A DNA stretch of 64,000 nt, taken from the NCBI GenBank assembly GCA_932294295.1, contig OW028575.1, forward strand, positions 10,464,558 through 10,528,557, read 5' to 3'. The position numbers were made by a program, and so were the translations under genes. Below, one piece after another: positions 62,518-64,000 of the stretch (the first letter of the stretch is position 1; the number at the start of each line of letters is the position of its first letter). The notes beneath the pieces are model-generated. The model saw only the letters and a program-made list of their open reading frames with translations. It searched no databases and had not been told where the DNA came from. This DNA is from Alitta virens. Its lineage: Eukaryota; Annelida; Polychaeta; Phyllodocida; Nereididae.

Positions 62518-64000
62518 GTAAGTCCAATTCTCATCTTATTGCTGTTAATCATGAATGTGTATGTTGTATTATATTACAACATGATAAATCTAAATGAAAC
62601 TATATATTTGCCAAGTGGTACTAGGTATAATAACGAGTCTAGTGGGTGTATGATTATTATAACATGTGAACCATATATGTAGGAAAAGGAGGAAAAGAAA
62701 GTTGTGTTAAAGAAATTCATGAGTCATATACATTTTGCAGATTTGGTTATACTGAAATTAGTCTTCACATTAGACCATACATATTAAGATCCACCTGATA
62801 TATTGCATAGATAAGGAAAAACTGGCAAAAACATGGCAAAAATTCTGGATATAAAAAGGGTATAATCATTTGTAAATATGCATATATTGGTCTGCCCCTT
62901 GAGTTCACATGAATACAGACATGACTGGAGCCTATCATGTTTTATGTCAAGAAACCAAATGCATTAATGTGTGGGAGACATCATAGTGCAGAGGCCAGAA
63001 CCAAGTGCATGAATTATGCATGAGGAATTCTTTTCTGGTTCTTGGCAAGTAGCCTATCCTCCGATGCAAGGAATTCATCATTCAAATGGCTCTTTCTATA
63101 AATTACATGTGCAAGTACTACCAAATTGGAGTATATTAGGTTTCAATAAATATCATACACATACATATAGAAACTATCGATATTGGAAATTAGATGGAAC
63201 TTGCACATTTCCTACAATAGACTTTATTGAATGGGTTATATGATATTTGCTACAAGAAATGAGCAATACAGTTACCATTATATAAATGATATTATATTTC
63301 TGACGATATTTAAAGGGCATTTCGTGTGAAAATTAGGTTGCGCAGTATGTTATTTGTAGCTGTCTACATATTTCACTTGGCAGGATTTCCTGGTTAGTTG
63401 CACAAAAGGAGCACATTGCTGAGTAGATCTAGAATAACTTGATAAGGAAAGGAAGGGTGAGTATTTATAAAGGAAGTAGCAAAAAAAAAAAAAAGTAAGA
63501 AAATTAAGATTATGGCCAATTCTGGTAATTCTTCTGAATGTAGAAATGATAAATGCATTGCTTGATCTAAAGCTTAGCCAGCTAATGTGACCATTAGTTA
63601 AAGGCAGATTTAATGATGAGATGATAAGCCTTAGGAATCGCCATGTCACCAATAGACACAGATTGAAAGATAGAACCGTTTAAGAAAACAAAACAAACAA
63701 ATGGACAAGTATTTAAAACAATCTGACACACAAATATACAAATATTTAAAACAGTCTAGTCTATTTCTGCGATATGCATGCGGAAATTAAAGACAAATGG
63801 TTTTTGAACCATTGCCATATATTTAGTTTTTGTTCAACACTTGGCATACTTTGTACACAAAGCATACCTACATGGAGTGGCAAATGATGACATCAAAAAT
63901 GAATTCATGAGGCATGACTGACTGTTGGAATAAAAAGGTTTTTTCCCCCTGAAATTAATTGGTATAAGGATGTATAAATATAAGTTTAATTTTTTCGTAA
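62518..64000. other. Intron or downstream region of the Q-rich gene
   Basis: It starts with the donor GTAAGTCC. No exon encoding a continuation of the membrane domain was recognised up to the window end. A faint S1 body match on the - strand lies at about 63570-63650 (AGCCAGCTAATGTGACC, AAGGCAGATTTAATGATGAG). A 15-A run is at about 63480. Confidence 0.65.

Noticed and set aside
62518..62597. C-terminal extension of the Q-rich frame to 62597
   Set aside because: A strong donor GTAAGTCC at 62518 interrupts the membrane domain and the following residues are not membrane-like.

Overview
The window is eukaryotic DNA, most likely from a marine invertebrate animal. It is AT-rich, its genes are split by GT-AG introns, and it is dense in SINEs, MITEs and microsatellites. 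I could not fix the phylum from sequence alone; a deuterostome or spiralian are both possible. No prokaryotic gene, CRISPR array or classical tRNA gene is seen.

Five protein-coding loci can be supported. (1) Positions 1280-4864 (+) hold the last four coding exons of a FOXRED2-like (ERFAD) flavoprotein gene whose 5' part lies left of the window; here called copy A. (2) Positions 31859-7330 (-) hold a second, complete FOXRED2-like gene, copy B: eight coding exons, 1881 nt, 626 aa, with signal peptide and both Rossmann motifs. The two copies converge tail to tail with about 2.5 kb between their stops. (3) Positions 46249-47817 (+) hold a complete four-exon BUD31/G10 spliceosome gene of 144 aa. 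(4) Positions 54238-49935 (-) hold a complete seven-coding-exon CRLF3 gene of 447 aa. (5) Positions 57627-62517 (+) are one very long exon encoding about 1630 residues of glutamine-rich then Ser/Thr/Ala-rich low-complexity protein, ending in a Cys-rich patch and a membrane segment; it continues beyond the window. Upstream of it a candidate 45-codon reading frame spans two exons and stops 8 nt before the main ATG.

Most of the rest is mobile DNA. A tRNA-headed SINE family (S1) has about 14 copies on both strands. A second tRNA-headed family (S2) has three copies, one split by a 2.4-kb foldback element with 4-bp target duplications. Small DNA transposons with readable target duplications include a 453-bp hAT-like element (27148-27600), a 358-bp hAT-like element (29201-29558), a 294-bp element (12926-13219), and an 860-bp element with TTA duplications (30282-31141) that sits inside the left inverted repeat of another MITE. 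One 5'-truncated LINE carries reverse-transcriptase remnants (34072-35245). The first intron of FOXRED2 copy A visible here holds a 1.1-kb trinucleotide-based tandem array that stays open in several frames and imitates a Ser/Arg-rich protein.

The genes do not form an operon-like unit. BUD31 (splicing), CRLF3 (cytoplasmic signalling/cytoskeleton) and FOXRED2 (ER quality control) are conserved animal genes lying near one another. The unusual content is the FOXRED2 duplication, the layered transposon nesting, and the unrecognised Q-rich membrane protein with its leader reading frame.
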